Assembly: GCA_016859345.1 (NCBI GenBank)
Contig: CM029129.1
Location: 14,070,866 to 14,134,865, forward strand
Reading direction: 5' to 3'
Source: Istiophorus platypterus
Lineage: Eukaryota; Chordata; Actinopteri; Istiophoriformes; Istiophoridae
DNA: 64,000 bases
The position numbers were made by a program, and so were the translations under genes. Below are positions 1 to 13,198 of the stretch, in pieces; positions within the stretch are counted from its first letter, which is position 1, and each line of letters begins with the position of its first letter. The notes under the pieces are model-generated. The model was not told the DNA's origin and did no database searches. It saw only the letters and a program-made list of their open reading frames with translations.

Positions 1-175
1 AAGTCTTATTCTATTTTCGCTTGTTTTTGTCTTCTATATTATTTCAGCCTTTTTAAACCTTGTTTATGTGTCTATTTATACCGTCATTCTTTTATGTCTT
101 GTCTTAATGCTTTTCATTGTCCTATGTAAAACATTTTGAAATTGCCTTGATGCTGAGAGGTGCTATACAAATTAA
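1..175 (+). repeat. LINE 3'-end-like fragment
   Basis: A T-rich stretch ends with gaggtgctatacaaatt (about 156-172). This resembles the 'gtgctatacaaataaa' terminus common to L2/CR1-type LINEs and their passengers in teleosts. The left boundary is outside the window and no coding part is visible. The family name is inferred from memory of the motif only. Confidence 0.45.
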
Positions 176-962
176 ATTCCATAACCTTAATAAGATTTAA
201 CAATATAAATGTATATAACACTGAATGCTGCATTTGTTAATCTAACCAGGTGATTAACAGAAAATCGACAATTCATTGTTTTTTTCGTTTTTTTTTTTTT
301 TGTCCTGCTGTGGTTTTTTTTAATCATTTATCTAGTAAAACAAAAATGAAACATCTGCTGGTTTTAGCTCTCCAAAGTGGAATGATTTTTATACCATTCA
401 AATTTTGCAATGTAATTTTGGAGAAAGCAAGTAAGAAAATGTTATCTGTCACTAATTTAAAAAAAAAAAAAAAAACAACAGATGGATTAATTATTAAAAT
501 AATCTATGGTTGTAGCCCTAGCCCCAATATGGAAAACATGCTAAACTATTAAGTTGCTGTTCAGTGCATTGACATGTGTTCCACTGGGAATGATTTAATC
601 AAACACGTCACCACGGTGGCCTGTACCATATAAACTGCAGGGAGACATTATTGCATGTCATTCCCCTCATTCCAGCCCCACATTTACATTTCCTCTCTGT
701 AAACAATGTACTAAAAGATAAAGTTGAGTAATTTTTTTGGGGCAGATTTTTTGTAAAGTGATCTTGATTTAATTCCAATAAAACTAGATAACCCACCATT
801 CTGAATTGTTTCCCAGCTTTAATCTTTGGTGATGGATGATATTGGAAAATGCACCATACTGCTACTCCGTGACACACTAGTAAATCCTGCCAACCTTTTC
901 CTCCCTCTTTTGTTCTTCTCCTCCTCCCATCATCTTCTGCTTTCTCTGTTGGTTGCTCCCAG
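1..962 (+). other. Intron of fstl4/5 (3' part)
   Basis: This is the downstream part of an intron whose donor is left of the window. It is AT-rich with several homopolymer A and T runs (for example near 289-300 and 458-474) and a pyrimidine-rich stretch before the acceptor at 961-962. No exon is seen in it. Its first 175 bases look like the end of a LINE and are listed separately. Confidence 0.7.
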
Positions 963-1112
963 GAGGAGATGTGCCCTAAAGGTGAGGGGGTGTCACCCCA
1001 GCACTGCGTGTGGTCCTCTGCAGTCAACATCAGGGATAAGTACATCTACGTGACCCAGCCCCTCCAGAGCCGACTGCTGGTTGTGGATATTCAGGCACAG
1101 AAGGTGGTGCAG
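963..1112 (+). CDS. fstl4: fstl4/5 coding exon A (50 codons)
   Basis: The acceptor is a pyrimidine-rich tract ending in cccag (ag at 961-962) and the donor is cag|gtgggt at 1112/1113. The exon is 150 nt with phase 0 at the 3' end. It reads EEMCPKGEG near the start and ends LLVVDIQAQKVVQ, a block characteristic of the FSTL4/5 propeller. A second donor-like gtatca lies 13 nt downstream (1126); using it would shift the frame, so the first site is chosen. The preceding exon is outside the window, so the start phase is inferred from family similarity. Confidence 0.87.
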
Positions 1113-4100
1113 GTGGGTGGAGCAGGTATCAGGCCTGTCAAAGCACACAAAGATTTGTACCGGAACATCTCAGAAATTATTCATCTATAAGTTAGTGACT
1201 AACAGTTTAAAACTTCAGCACTTTATGCTGAATTAGAAAATTAAACAGGAAAAAGAGAAGGGTTTACTGCTGTTTTTTTTGGACATACAGTTAATTCTGT
1301 TTAATCCATGTCAATCTTAAGGATTCATTTTTCAATCATTTTTATTGTGGTTGGCTGGTTTCCACTAATCACAGGGTTGGTGGCTCTATCCCGGACCCCC
1401 CATCCTTCTCCTTGTTGCAGTGTCCTTTGGCAAGACGGTGAACCCCAAATTTTCTCCCGATGGTCAGGCCGGCACCTTGCATGGTAGCCCACTGCCATCA
1501 TTGAATAACTTTGCTTAAATGTCAAGTAAAGAATAAAGAACATTGGATGTCTATTTATCATTCATTATTTTATCAAGCAGCGGTTCACCAGTCTTAGCTT
1601 AGCAACCATAACTAGCCATCACAGGCATGTCAAGCTTTGGATTTCTCGGCATGATGAAGCAGTATTATTCAGCATTTAAAGAATTGTGGAAGCTGGTAGA
1701 GGATTTTTTTTTGCCTTCCTAAAACAAAAGAGCAAAGGCACTTTTATCTGCTCTCAAACCCGAAGAGTAACTGTTAACTAACTACATTATTTAATCATGG
1801 GTTAAAAATGGTACATCTGCTCTGCAGTATTCCATTGCTGTGTGGGAGCTGGTTCTGTATGCTACAAAGTCTTTGTTCTAGTAAAAATTAAACATATTTC
1901 TGGAAAATACATAAAGTAAAGCATGGATCTACCACCTGGGTTACTGGTTCAAATTTGCTTTGCTAGAGTAAACATCCAAACAGCTTTAGAAAAAAATATT
2001 GATATCATATTGTTTTTTTACAGAAATTATTATAGGTCTCACTAACTGAAATACAAGACAAATACTGCACTTTTATTTCATTTTTAAGTATTTACATCTA
2101 ATGGGTATATCCCATCTAGCCGGTGTTAGCTACATGTCAAACAGCTCCACTAATGTGAGGTGCATTCGACTCAACTTGCAAGAAGACATACAGGGTAAAA
2201 TAAATCAAATACACCTCAAGCGCTTGAAACAATATGGTGCCCAGGTGGGTGCTGGCTGCCTCCCCATTCATCTTGCCTGTAATGCCTGTTTAGAGACTGA
2301 ATCCCTCAGGGGTTCCTCCCGGGGTCAGCATCATTTAAACAGTGATACAGGATGAGAGAAAATAGGTATATCTCAAGGAGATAGAGACAGGAGAGGAGAG
2401 AGGAGATAAGTGAAACTCTGAGTTACAAGAATGAGATTAGACGGCAAAATGAGAAGGTCGCAGTGCAAAAATGTCAGTGTAAACCTGTAATTTAACCTTT
2501 TTATTAGTTAAAAAAAAAAGGCGATGAAAGGTAGGAGATTTATACACACATTTATTGCTGAGACCATCTGAAAACCATTTAAATTATTTACCACTTAATT
2601 TTTATATACTGTGTCTTATTTGGCTCTAAATTCTAAAAAAGTTGCTCTTAAGACATTTAAAGTTCAGGTCCGTGACATTTGGTATATTGCAGACCACCAC
2701 CAGCTGCATCTTTTTCACTCCGTCTCCTTCCAACTCTGTAAAACTGCTTTCTTTCTTTTTATTGCCCTATCCCTCTATTGCAAACCTCCATCTCTCTTTC
2801 TTCAAGACCCTCTGGCCTCTGGGTGATGGGGGTTAATGCACTATCCCATTTTTCTCTCTTTTCTTTCTCTGTTATCTCAAGGTTCTTTTTTCTTAGAAAG
2901 CACATGTGTAGCATCTTTTTTTTTTTTTAACCACGGCCCTAGAACAAGAGAGAAGATGACAGACTGCAATAGGTGTACTTCATCCACTGACAGAGGGGGA
3001 TGCATAAACAAAACAACAAATTTAATTTTTTTTTAATGCTAAAGTCAGATTGCTGCATTTTTAATCCTCACAAAGGAGTTGAAATGCAGGAAAGCAGGGT
3101 GTACGTATGTATGTATTATCTTACCAAATATGATATTGAAGCAGCAAGATTTTTTTTTTTGTTTAGTTTTGAAAAAATACAGCAAACTTATTCTCCTTTA
3201 CTGGCAAATTTGGACTGTGACGAAGAAGAAAGTGTTATCCCTATCATAGTCACTGTTGAAAATACTTCCATCAAATACATATTTTGGAGTAAAACAGCCA
3301 GAGAAAAAAGGAAAATTTCAAAAGGTTTGATCAGAAATTTACATCCTAGAGAGATCTTTTTTCTTTTTTGGGTCCTCCATAAACATATGCTTTGGCCACT
3401 GCAGTGAAAGCACCTTTGAAAAATGCTTTATATTTTCTGATCCCATAAGTCTTCAGGCAAAACCATGATTCCTAGCAGACACTAGATGAAGGCAGTAAAC
3501 ATGTGGAGAAGCTGCACTAATAGAGGCTTTCATGGTTTTTCATGCTGGTGCATGCAAGGAAATAGCTCCTTTGTTACCTTTTCATGGAAGGATCTAACCT
3601 TGACTCTGATGTCTCAGACCTGTGCCAGCTAAGTCTCTGACTGCGTTTGAAAACAAATGGCACATCAGCTAATTAAAAAGATACCAAGATGGCAGAAACC
3701 TCAGCTTCAGGTTATGTAGACAGTTAATTTAATGCGATGGTTTCTTTTGAGCTGCAGTAAATCAGTTGAGGCATGCCTTTCTCAAATAGGTTTCTGTTAT
3801 ACTTGTTCTTTTCTATAAGCATCTTTTTGCAAGCAGCTCCAAAAGTGCTTCATGTATAATGGAATAAATGTTATATTACAATATGAGATCAGTGACCTTA
3901 AACTTTTGGTTGACACTCTGTAGTTGGAACTCTTCTATGTTCAATTATGAGAAGGCAGAAATAGTTTGAGTGGTAACAGCAGAAGAAACAAAATGTTTAA
4001 TTATGTATCTGATATTTATCTAAACTTAAATTGCTATTAATATTACTTGGATATATTCCTGAAATTGCCGCAACATGATAAGCAACAAATATGGTAAACA

Positions 4101-7100
4101 GTAACTGCAACATTACTCCTTTGTCCTCAGTCCTCAGACTCCCTTCAAAACATTCTCAGTTTTATTAATTTGTTGCATAAGGGATATTTTATATACTTTG
4201 TGAAATTCAGCCTACAATAATTGTTCTTGCCTTCTTGCAAATGTGGGATTTGGTATAACACACATCAAGGACCAGGATTGTACAGTAAGTCAGGATCCCA
4301 GAGGCATTTTCATGGTTTCCCCCTCACTCCTTGGCTTGGTTGTTGGTGCACACAAATTCCGCATGTTAGAATTAAAATGGATATTAACTTGAGTGCCCCC
4401 CTGCTGGTACTGCTGTAATCACGCTGCATGGGCCTTTACTGATTCTGAGGAAGAGATCAGAATAAAATGAGAGACTACCGCAGACCCTTTCTGTAGAGAA
4501 GAATGATTACTCTCTCGGTCTTGTTAAACTACAAAAACACGGTGCAGTCACGGTCGTAGAGTGGTACTATATAGTGACGTTTCATCCCCTGACAAATATC
4601 CATGGCTCAATACAGACACATGCTTGCACAGAGGGCACATTAACCAGACAACTGCCAGATGTTACACTTAAACATTTACAGAATTATCACACCAACATTC
4701 ATTAGTACAAATAGTCCTATAATTCAAATTTTAAAAGAACAGTTACAGTATATTGGACTGTGAGATGTAGACACAGACCCTGGTCCATTTCCTTCCAGTC
4801 CTCTGAACGGCCCGACCTCAGTCTTACCTTCTCCCATCATGTAGGTAGCTAAACACACAAAAAGGCAGCCCACCACCTCTGAACGCTGTCTATACAGACA
4901 TGCTGAGTTGACACTTGGCTGACCAGTGGAGAGCAGAGGGCTGGCCCTCCCATTACTGAACACAGAGCTTGTGGTCTCGCTCTACTGGTAAGGGTGTCAG
5001 CAACTCCCTATCCACCAGGCCAGAAGCAGGGTAATGGATTGTGTTATTTCTTGTTGTTGACATTGCAGCAGACCTGAGGTTGAATACGCCCCACACCCTC
5101 CATCACTCCCTGTATCTCCTTCTTTTTCTTGTTTGACTGTTGTATTCTTTTCTTTTCTTCTCTTCCTATTTTCTTTCACCTGATGTGTGTCAGATATCCT
5201 CAGTAAAACCTCTCCAGGAGCAACACTGTAAAACTACATATGCTGTCCACTTTTTCCTTAACTGGCTACATGCTTACTGGCACTTACACCTTCTTAGCAC
5301 TCCATCCCTTTCCTGATGCGATAACAGCTTACTCTTGAATATAGAGTTGATAGATAGGTAATGGAGTATTTGATGACAAAGGGCACTTGTCTGTTACATA
5401 CCCATACATATCTGTTGCATACGTCCATTATTTGCAATCAACAGGGTCCAGAGTTTTTTGTTTTCATGTTTGGTCCAGAGGCTCTGATGGTGACCTCTCT
5501 TTTTTATGTCTGTGGTAGGCAAGTTACACATTTGGGTCTTGCCGATTTCCCACAGCTGCTCTGATATTGGATTTTTGTGGCAGATAAATATAGGGAAATT
5601 TTCTTTTTTTTTAATCAAAAGTTGGTTTTGTTTATTTGTTTGTTTACATAAACATTGTTAATAGAAGTCGCTTAAACTTGGTTGTAAAATTATTGTGGCC
5701 AAGACATATACTGAGCGGTAAATTTTAGAGTTGAAAAATATAACTTGTTGACTTCTCAGTGCCTTCTAGTGCAGACTCTCTCTGTTGGAGTAGAGTATTC
5801 CTCTAGTTTATCAGCATAATAAATCCATCTTACTCACAAATATTATAATTTTATTAATGTTGGTTATTTACCAGCAGATATGCATTTGTTTTGTGGTTTG
5901 ATTTGTTCTTGCCAGTGTACCTTTGATATGTTAAGCAGGGTTTTGTGACTTTTCAGTAATATAAACAGAGCTTTATTTCTGTCAAGTTCAATTTTAATCC
6001 ATCCCATCTCTTTCTATCTGCTCTAGGCAATAGCAACGGATCCGTTTCCAGTGAAGATGCTCTATGACAAATCACATGACCAGGTGTGGGTCCTAACATG
6101 GGGGGATTTGGATAAAACACACCCAACACTTCAGGTAAGTGTGTTCGTGTGTCGTGCTAAAAAGCTGTCTCAGGTAATAGCAGCGTAAATTTTTTTGCTG
6201 TTCTTCTACAAAAACAAGCCAAGTAACCAGCCTAAAAGCTACAGTGACAGATTTTAATGGAATCAAGGTGTGACTGTAAAATTGAAACATCATCACCCTT
6301 TAAGTACCTTTATAGTCTATATGGTTAACTTGTTAGCAAACGGTTTCTTATTTACACACCCAGCAGATGTAGTGCGACATTATAATTCAGTTGAAGTCGT
6401 GTTTCCGGCTGCCCTGTAAAAGTCCAATATTCACTCTGTTTTAGCACTGTTTTTGGCATCTACTCACTCCTCAAGGAAATATCTGGCTTATTAACTGTTA
6501 AATCCTCCACTATGTTCAGGGGCTACTTGCTAACTGTGTCCATCTGCTGTTTAGTGCAGAGCAGGTAGTTTACAGTGGGTTTTTATATTTATTTCCCTGA
6601 AAAAAGCAGCCTGCTACAGCTGAAAACAACACCATGGGAGTGAGCCAAAACAGTGATTTTGAAATGTGCTACTAAGCTCAGCAAAGCAAAATGCTGCAGC
6701 CTTAGGTGATAATTTTCTTTAGGTTCATCACTACTAGGGACAACTTTTAATTGTGCCAAATTAGTTTCACATTGTCATTTGATAAATATTTTTAAAATAT
6801 TGATAATAGTTACTTAAAGTGCAGTTAACAGCTAAATGGCAACAAGAGGTAATTGGATATTAGACTGCAGTACCCAGAATTCATGTAACATGATTTCAGT
6901 AAATTAGACAATTTATGGTTTTTAAAGTGGGATAATAGTGACAATTAAAAGACCCTCTATGATTTGAGTGCCTGCTAGTCACTGTTTAGGAGTCAAGTTT
7001 GTATTTCATTTTGAGTGTTATTTCTTCACTTAATATACTGTTTCTCTATGTATCTGATAAAGCTGTTGATTATGGTACAAGAAGGTCATCATTGTTGCAG

Positions 7101-10100
7101 CCCCATTTTCAAATCAGATTTGTCATTATTTTACATATTATCTTTTCCAGTGCAGCTTTAAAACTACAAATATCCATTTTTATTATTGTTTTAATTCTAC
7201 ACCTCCTTTTGCTGTCTATGTATTTGTGAACCCTGATGAGCACTTGTCTTCCTGGGAGAATAAAATCTACGTAAGCTATATAAAACAGTTCACAAAGCAA
7301 GGAAAACAGTGCCTCTTAACTAATTATGCTCCATTGTGTACCTGCTTCCCTGTTTACGTGATAGGTATTTGCATGTCAATATCTAATCTCCATATGTTTT
7401 AAAGCAGTTACCAAGCCAGAAAAACAGCACTTCACAGCTGCGGTGCTTTTGGCTTGTACCTGGCGTCCCTTTGGACCATTGGTACTGGAGGCTTCACAAA
7501 TGAGAAATGATCACAGGTGTGGTTGTATTTTATCCACCTCAGGGGATTGGGTGAGGTGAGCAAAGAGAGAGGAGGATTCAGAGAGGGTCGAGGAGGTGGA
7601 GGGGAAGGGAAAGGGAAGGGGAGCAGAGCTGGTGCCCGCGGGAGAGGTATGATGCTGTTTTTATGGGGCCAGTATTTATATGTGTGTGGTTGTGCACTCG
7701 CCTGTGCAACAGTGGAGGACAGTGCCACAGGTAAAGCCACCATGGGATCCCATTGTAATCTCTGTAATAGACACAAACATGTTTATTGTTTTGCTTTGTC
7801 CCATTGGAAGGAAGGATCCCATAATAATCCTGTGAGGTGTTGTGTTCAGTCTTTACTGTTTGGGGATGTGTTTGTTTCTACCCATTATGATTGCAGACAG
7901 ATGATACACTCTTAAAAATGTATGATTCTTCAGAGGATCTTTTAAGCAAAATGACTCAGGATATATTCTGAATATTACTTGAACACAAGTAGTAACAAGC
8001 CGACCACCAGTTGGTGAGTTTTAACAGTCTACCAATGTACCATCTGCATTGCTAAGTAGACTGCTTGTCTGTATGCTTACTCAGTTAACCTTTTATTCAT
8101 AGAGTGTGGGTGAACCAGCAGAGGATTTGTCTCTGGGTTGTTTTTAAAGTTCTGTCTGAGGTTATAGTTTTAAATGAAGCAGAACATTCTATGAAAAGTT
8201 GGTTTTCATCACAGACAAAACAATTTTCTCCTCGTATAATTTCCCCCTTAAATAATTTGAAGAAGCTTTGCTTAACATTTTTCCCTTTTGTGGATGCTGC
8301 CTGAACAAGAAAAAAAAATTTTTTTTTTTTCATTTTATTCATTTCCCCTCCTCCTCCAGTCGTTCAGGAGTAATGAAAAATTAGAGAGCAGGGCATGAAT
8401 CATTCAAAAATGCAATTGTGGGGAAACCACATAATGGATTAGAGGCCACATGGATCACAAGACAAATAAATGGTCTGATAATGTCATTATCATTTGGCCT
8501 GAAAGTAATTGACCTGTTCAGCACCAGCCTGTCACCACCACAGACATCGCTTCACTTCAACGGATCCTGCACGTGTATTACTGTGTGTCTGTAGTTTGTG
8601 CACACACGATGTGCTGGTGTGCATTTGTGTGGGTGTGCGTTCAGCTCAGCATGTGTGGTATTTCTAAGCAGCCAAGTTTTAGGATGACTCAATATCTCTG
8701 TGTAAACATCAGAGGGAGTGTGATTGTCAATTCATTAGAGAAGACAAATGGAGGTATCTCTGCCGGGCCTGAGACAGACGTGGCCTTTCAGACTGTCAAT
8801 CCAGTCTGTGTCTACGTGCCAAGAAGACATTTAACTCAGCGGCATATTGTTTTTCCCTGTGCACCCACGCGAGGACACAGTATTTCCTTACTGTTTTTTA
8901 TCGTTAATCCTTCTGTTGGGTTTTCCCAATATATGTTCAAGACTGATCATACTTATTACTATAAATTAAATCACAATTTATCACAACAAGAACTATTCAG
9001 TTCTAGCTGGCAAAATCATCTCCATCTTTTACTGTTTAAGTCACTTCATTAAAGGCACTTTTATCATAAAACATTTAATATTTGTTTTTTATTTGGTTAA
9101 TTCCACTTTGCTTGTTTTGTTTGTCTTCGCTATTTTTTGAACTTTCATTTATCAGTTTAACTCTTTTTATTGTTAATGTCACAGCAACATTTTTGCAAAG
9201 TGCCATGAAAGGACATTATTTTTATACATTAGTTCTCACTCTATCGCCCCCAACTTTTTGTCATTACAAGTAGGGCTGGGTATGGTTTGAAATTTTTGAT
9301 ACAAGTGGCAACACAATATTTGAATTTTGGGACTGATACAAGAGTTTTTTTTCCGATACCTTATTTTGAGGAATATACACATATTTTCTAAAAAAAGACT
9401 TTAATTTAACAAAAGAAGCCAAAATTTGTCAAATGTAAAATTTAGTCTACAAGTGGCCGTAGAAGATCTTTGTGTGAAAATGTCAAAAATATGATTTTTT
9501 TTTTAAGTAACCAGTGGTCTAGGAGTATCCCTGGTTCATTAATTTTTTTGGCCAGGGGTATTCATCGCATGTCATACAATTACCCCAGTCTCTCTCCATG
9601 TTTTATGTCTATAGTCACACTTAAAACTAATTGAGCCTGTCCTCCCATGAGAAATGGTTACATTTAAATGAAATAGGAATTCCGACTTTTTTTTAAATTA
9701 CTGCATGTCCACTGTAATCCAAGGTGAACATAATGTGATGTAGTCATACGGACACCAAGTCCATGGAGGGAGGAGGTCGGGTCGGTTAGATGGGCTAAGA
9801 AAATGTCAGACTTTGACATTGAAGGTCGCTGGTTCCTTTCCTTCAACTACCAATGAAAGTCAACACTGGATTATTTGGAACATGACCGTAGTCATTCTCC
9901 AATCTTACCCAAGTGCTTATCATTTTAATCTTGACAACACTGGTCACGTAACCTTAAGTAACTAAACAAGGTGTTTAGGTGTCAGATCAGAAATGTCTAC
10001 TGGAGTGTTACTGTGGCTTCCAGGTTAACATGCTGATTACTTATCATAATGTAGTAGGGCTGATAACAGTTCTGGAAAGCTTTTTCAAAGTCCTGCTGAT

Positions 10101-13100
10101 AGGAACATCAGATCAGAAAATGTTTATTTGTCATTCTGGAGTGCAGCTATAAACAATGTTTTTTGTTGTTGAATTTGAAGGGCTTGTTAGTTAACTTCTC
10201 TTACTTGACAGTTATCTATGCTGAGTGAGGTTCAGTTACCTGATTGCAGGAGAGTCTGTAAAAGATTATAGACCACTGTCTGATATCAAAAATAGCTAAT
10301 ATGAATATCTGATCTGTATATAAGCATGCATACATCTGCAGATTTATTATACATGCCTCAGGCAGTAAAACCCAAAAAGTATGCATTTGAATTTTAAAAA
10401 TTCTGCATTGAGCATTGATCTTTTGCCACAAGCCTCTGAGTCTTCCCCAGAACCCATAACATACTTTATTATTGTTCCACAGGAGCAACACGATTAGTAA
10501 TTCTGACAGTGTATAGAAAAAAGCATAATTTCTGTACCAGTCTAACATTCACTGCATGGGGTTACACAGTATTAAAGTGCCTTGTAAGATTTATTGAAAT
10601 TCCTAAATGACACAAATACACTTGGGTATTTGAGAACACCATCTCATTTGAATGCATTGTAGTTAGAAGGGGGGATACTCAAGGGTTCTGGAAACTGAAT
10701 GTTTTTGAAAAGCAAAAGCTACTCAGGAAGAAACAAATCCCCCTCAGGTATTAGGGCAGCCAGCGAGGCAGGAGCAGAGTAAAACTCAATTGGGCCTCAT
10801 TGCTGAATGTGTGATTATGAAATCCAAGGATGAGCAATGACAAAGGAAAGCTAGTGACATTAAGTTGAGAGCACCTGCCGCTCTGGAGACCATAGCAGCT
10901 GCCGAATAATACATGAGCAATACTGCACTGAACCTCATTAACTCCCATCACTGCTGTACAACTGTTGTAATGACTTTTTCTTTAACAAAGATTCTTTTCA
11001 TGTCTTACAAGCAGTGAGAAACAAGCTGATCTATTTAGTTGAATAATAGATAAAATATTCAGGAGGATAATATTGCAGCAGTAGAGCAGAGGTAACAACT
11101 TGGCAACTTAAAGTGCTATTTTCATTTCCTTGCATTTGATAGTTCTGAGCAAGCCCCCACCACCACTAACACCTCTCTCACACACACACACACTGGGCAT
11201 CAGCTAGAGGTTCAGCTTTAGTGGTGCAGGTAGACATCAAAATCGATTTTGCACTTCTTTCCTTTTAAAAAAATCATTCTCCATGCTTTCTAGCAACATT
11301 TGCTTTGGTATCTAAACCTAAAACTGCCTCAGTGAGACAGGTTGCCCTGAGAATATGAAGATTCTAAAATGAGAAGGAGAAGAGCTGGTTTTACTCTAAA
11401 AGGAGCATTAAAGAGCAGAAGTTTACTGGTTGCTTTAGAAAAAAAAAATGCATCGTCTCACGTGTAGTTCCCATAAACCACCTCGCTTGTCCTTGACTGT
11501 GACCCGATCATGTACGCATGCATGATGAAGCATGTGTCACAGACAAGGCGGTGGCACAAAAGGAGCGGAGCCCATCAAAAGTGGATGCACTCTTCCCTGC
11601 ACTTTACAAACATGCTGATTCAGTGCCAGGTGTATGACATGAGAGATGAGGCTTATACTGTGGTGTGCGCTCCTAAGACAACTATCACTGAATGAGATGC
11701 TTTATCAGAGAACCGAGGTGGGGCCACATTTCAACAGCTCAAGTCATTTACAATAGATGTTTATCTGTTCCAGGATATATGGACGTGTCACCTGGACAAG
11801 CTCCGGTTGTTAAGACCTGAGATATGAGCCTTTATTTTCATTTACTGAAACTAGCAGCAGGGCATTCCAGTGAAGCTAAGAGGTCAAAGGTTTGACTACC
11901 ACAGCAGTCAGATTACACTGATTTGGCAGACTCTCTTGTCCAAAGCAACTTAAGGTAACTCAAATTCAAAATCAGATCAAATCTAAACTGGGGGCATTAG
12001 GATAACCACAGTGGGGCACAAATAAATGTTATGGAACTCAAACTTTGATGCAAATGCTTGATAATGAGTTTGCTGTCAACTACTAACACACCATCACAGT
12101 TGCTTAAACAAGTAATTTAAAGTACGTTCATTGCTACACTAAGAGGGCTAAGAGATTTTTTTTTCTTTTTTTAAGAAATTAGAATTATTACACACAAATG
12201 TAGCTTTTGAGGCTGAGGCCGATATCTTAGAGTTAAAAAGTTATAGAACAAACAGCAACCATTTTTAAAGAGGATCCCCCTTTTATTTTTTGACCAGGTA
12301 TGTATCAGGCACGATTTGTTATAGCTGAAAAAGACACACTGTCTCTCAATTACATTTCTTTGACATTTCTTAACTCGAACTCTGTTTTACTTATCAACAT
12401 GTTTACCAGCACCAATTCATCTGGGATAAACTAATATTAGCCCTGCAGATTTATCAGTGTAGCACTTGATTTACTGTTATGATAGTTTTTTCCCTTCTGA
12501 CATTAATATTGTTTTGCTCTCTGTTAATGATGATTACCTTGACAATGACAGTGACGATGACAATTTTAGAATTAAGGAGAGGGTACTGTAATGAATCTTT
12601 TTGTTCCAAACTGACAATTTTAAGACAGACCATGTCCTTATCAATCAACCTTTTAAGACAGCCCTACTATCAATTCTAGTTCTCAAGTGCAATAAATGTA
12701 GTACTTTATTTAAGGCATTACATTTATTGCAGCTAACATATAGAAACTCCCTCTTTGTTTTTCAGCTGAACACCAATATGTGGTTAGATTAATATAAAAA
12801 CAGTCTATGTAATCTGTTATGGTCCCTATAGTGGTCCCTATAGAAGTAATTTAGAAACAGTGTCCCCATTGTCCATTGTCCACCGGAGAGCAGTGACAAG
12901 TTTTTATATATTCGGCCTTTTTATCTGCAGATATTTACTATTCTGTTTTCAAAAGTTTTTGGAAAAATGGTTAAAGATTTTTCTTTAGTAGGAATGTTTC
13001 TACCAACCTCCTTGTATATTTTTTAATCATATCATCTTCAATTTTTAGCTTTGGGTCTGACTTTATTTGTCTTCTGTATTGTTTGAACAATAATCCTGCT

Positions 13101-13155
13101 CTAAGTTTTGTAAGTACAGTTTCTATAAGTTGAGGGCTTTGACTCAAGCCCTTTC

Positions 13156-13198
<43 letters not shown>

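Noticed and set aside
608..1045. 145-codon minus-strand open frame opposite exon A
   Set aside because: It is the antisense of a real exon and intron; no similarity to any family I recognise.
7432..7915. Open frames on both strands around the G-rich intronic segment
   Set aside because: Low-complexity G/A composition removes stop codons; no domain and no splice context.
8573..9052. 159-codon open frame inside the long intron
   Set aside because: It starts in a TG-rich stretch (Cys/Val), has no domain, and would interrupt a well-supported gene.
11238..11251. 14-bp palindrome caaaatcgattttg
   Set aside because: Short A/T-rich palindromes of this size are expected by chance in a window this long.
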